Shown: positions 22,314 to 23,253 of the stretch, in pieces | How the letters are laid out: the number at the start of each line of letters is the position of its first letter | Numbering within the stretch: the first letter of the stretch is position 1 | From: a virus | Direction: 5' to 3' (one strand) | IMG/VR virus record: IMGVR_UViG_3300038825_000655 | Span: 1-23,253 of that record | Length of the DNA stretch: 23,253 nucleotides | Translations under genes and position numbers: made by a program | Notes under the pieces: model-generated | The model's input: the letters and a program-made list of their open reading frames with translations, nothing else | What the model was told of the DNA's origin: nothing | Database searches by the model: none

Positions 22314-22634
22314 ATGTACTTATATTTTAAAGAAAACGGGACGCTTTTCCTTAGAAGCAAAAAGCAAATTACTGATGACTTAGATCCTTCTCTGACTGAA
22401 ATGGTGGTCGCTGATGACTTTGATTTTACAACGGAAGGTGAAGCTGATTCAGAGGGTATCGTTGCTCGTCGAGAGATGACGAAAATAGAGATTGAAAGCG
22501 CCTTGAGTTACTCAAACAAACGATCAACTGCGTATCCAAGCATTGAAGACCAACTCGACAAGATGTTTCACGATGGCTTTGATGCGTGGAAGGCTGAAAT
22601 CCAAGCAGTGAAAAATCAATTCCCAAAGGTATAG
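22314..22634 (+). CDS. XkdW-like phage protein
   Basis: 106 residues. The N-terminal half is beta-like (MYLYFKENGTLFLRSKK). The C-terminal half has AYPSIEDQLDKMFHDGFDAW followed by KAEIQAVKNQFPKV, a pattern found in XkdW-type proteins and many fibre-adjacent phage genes, whose function is not settled. AAGGAAAAACT precedes the ATG. It directly follows the fibre gene, fitting a fibre-assembly helper or minor tail role, which is inference. No cysteines or membrane span. Confidence 0.75.
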   Translation: MYLYFKENGTLFLRSKKQITDDLDPSLTEMVVADDFDFTTEGEADSEGIVARREMTKIEIESALSYSNKRSTAYPSIEDQLDKMFHDGFDAWKAEIQAVKNQFPKV

Positions 22635-22644
22635 GAGCCTAAAA

Positions 22645-22890
22645 ATGGACGAAAGAGACGACACTCAAAAAGCACAAGACTACACGGCAATGGGTCACAG
22701 TGTAGACCTAATCAACGCAATCATCGCTGGCGAACAAATGGCTGATGATGATGCCGCAGACCGTCAAGATCGTGTTGACCGCAACGTAGCCCACCTTGAA
22801 ATTATGGTTGGTAAAGACGATTGGGGTAGCGAAGATATGGCTGCTGCTAATGCGGCTATTACCGCTGGCAAAGGGTATACGGCTAGTTAA
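22645..22890 (+). CDS. Small conserved phage protein of unknown function
   Basis: 81 residues, acidic and helical. DRQDRVDRNVAHLEIMVGKD and DMAAANAAITAGKGYTAS resemble a small family I know from fibre-adjacent positions of marine phages (RNV.HLE.M..KD pattern). The ribosome-binding sequence TAGGAGCCTAAAA is good. No known activity; it may be a minor structural or assembly protein. Confidence 0.7.
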   Translation: MDERDDTQKAQDYTAMGHSVDLINAIIAGEQMADDDAADRQDRVDRNVAHLEIMVGKDDWGSEDMAAANAAITAGKGYTAS

Positions 22891-22908
22891 TGAAGGTAAG
22901 CCGAAGCT

Positions 22909-23061
22909 ATGGACGCACTTGACGCGATTGGAACTATATGGCCCATAGCTTTTGGCTTCGTCACTTTGGTCATTGTGTTGGCTAAAATGCACTCTGACAT
23001 CGAGCAGATAAAAGAAAAGGTTCGCACCTTGTTCGAGTTGTTTAATAACAGAGATAAATAG
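22909..23061 (+). CDS. 50-residue single-span membrane protein, possible holin-like
   Basis: A short gene of 50 codons plus stop. Residues 8-26 (GTIWPIAFGFVTLVIVLAK, approximate) form one clear membrane segment. The rest (HSDIEQIKEKVRTLFELFNNRDK, described in parts) is a charged amphipathic helix ending in a basic tail. An in-frame stop lies four codons upstream, so the ATG at 22909 is the only usual start. GAAGG lies 12 bases upstream, rather far. Small single-span proteins with a charged C-terminal helix near the fibre genes are often holins or lysis accessories. That role is plausible but no endolysin is visible in the window. Confidence 0.62.
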   Translation: MDALDAIGTIWPIAFGFVTLVIVLAKMHSDIEQIKEKVRTLFELFNNRDK

Positions 23062-23103
23062 TGGCCGCATAAAGTAACGCTTAAACCAAAACTAGGAGGA
23101 GTT

Positions 23104-23253
23104 ATGAGCGAACAACAGGAACAGCAACCAGTGATTTTAACCATTGATAATCAAGAGTATGACGTTAACGAGTTAGGAAATGATTCTAAGATTCATTACG
23201 TCGAGGTGGTTAATTTGCGTAAGCAACTTGGTGAGTTACAGAACCAGATTGCA
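23104..23253 (+). CDS. Partial coiled-coil phage protein, DUF6447-like
   Basis: Cut by the right edge after 50 codons. It starts MSEQQEQQPVILTIDNQEYD, then VNELGNDSKIHYVEVVNLRK and a Gln/Leu helix (QLGELQNQIA). The pattern of a short strand pair (ITIDG.EYD) followed by a heptad-like helix resembles the DUF6447-type small proteins of marine phages, of unknown function. A perfect AGGAGG lies six bases before the ATG, the strongest ribosome-binding site in this part of the window. Confidence 0.72.
   Translation, partial: MSEQQEQQPVILTIDNQEYDVNELGNDSKIHYVEVVNLRKQLGELQNQIA

Noticed and set aside
22564-22572. TGTTTCACG, left part of a parS site, inside the XkdW-like gene
   Set aside because: The right half is absent and the bases are coding.
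22889-22924. Ten-codon frame starting at the stop of the gene at 22645
   Set aside because: Too short and out of frame with the membrane protein; probably chance.

Overview
This window looks like the structural (virion morphogenesis) module of a tailed double-stranded DNA phage, read almost entirely rightward from about position 1118 to the right edge. Recognisable landmarks, in order, are a large terminase, a P22-type portal, a GroES-like co-chaperonin, a scaffold-type protein, a probable decoration protein, the major capsid protein, head-tail adaptors, and a 1172-residue repeat-rich tail fibre. No tape measure, major tail tube, sheath or baseplate gene lies between the adaptors and the fibre, which points to a short-tailed (podovirus-like) virion. 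Several proteins resemble gene families I know from uncultured marine phages (the terminase-portal interval protein, the adaptors, the fibre N-terminus, the small proteins at the right end). A marine proteobacterial host is therefore likely, but this is inference. No host gene, integrase, tRNA, CRISPR array or insertion sequence was seen.

Left edge (1-1117): three small leftward genes of unknown function (799 to 3). Two near-identical GC-rich hairpins with a UACG loop sit in the two gaps between them. A 318-base non-coding stretch (800-1117) then separates the leftward and rightward blocks. It holds three dyad structures and a perfect TATAAT box just before the terminase, and is the natural place for divergent control and possibly the packaging site.

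Head module (1118-14314): terminase, a Lys/Gly-rich basic protein, a conserved Cys/His-bearing protein, a small acidic-to-basic protein and the portal. Next come about 3.3 kb of low-complexity genes (a small basic protein, a Gln/Pro/Gly/Tyr-rich protein, and an AT-hook/TolA-like/duplicated-domain protein). A small protein, the GroES-like co-chaperonin, the scaffold-type protein, an unknown virion-type protein, the decoration-type protein and the capsid protein complete the module. Genes are packed with 1-8 nt overlaps or very short gaps, as in one long transcript. Directly after the capsid gene are a palindrome one base away from the bacterial parS consensus and a strong intrinsic terminator (14335-14365).

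Tail module (14465-23253): two small probable virion proteins, two adaptor-type proteins around a small zinc-ribbon-like protein, a TTG-started small protein, a beta-rich virion-type protein, and a protein of ten 22-residue repeats. The giant fibre follows, built of about fifty 17-residue beta-roll repeats ending in a knob-like domain. After it come an XkdW-like protein, a small protein, a 50-residue single-membrane-span protein (possible lysis function), and a coiled-coil protein cut by the window edge. In the inferred scheme, co-chaperonin and scaffold support capsid folding and assembly, terminase fills the head through the portal, the adaptors close the neck, and the repeat proteins form the host-binding apparatus.
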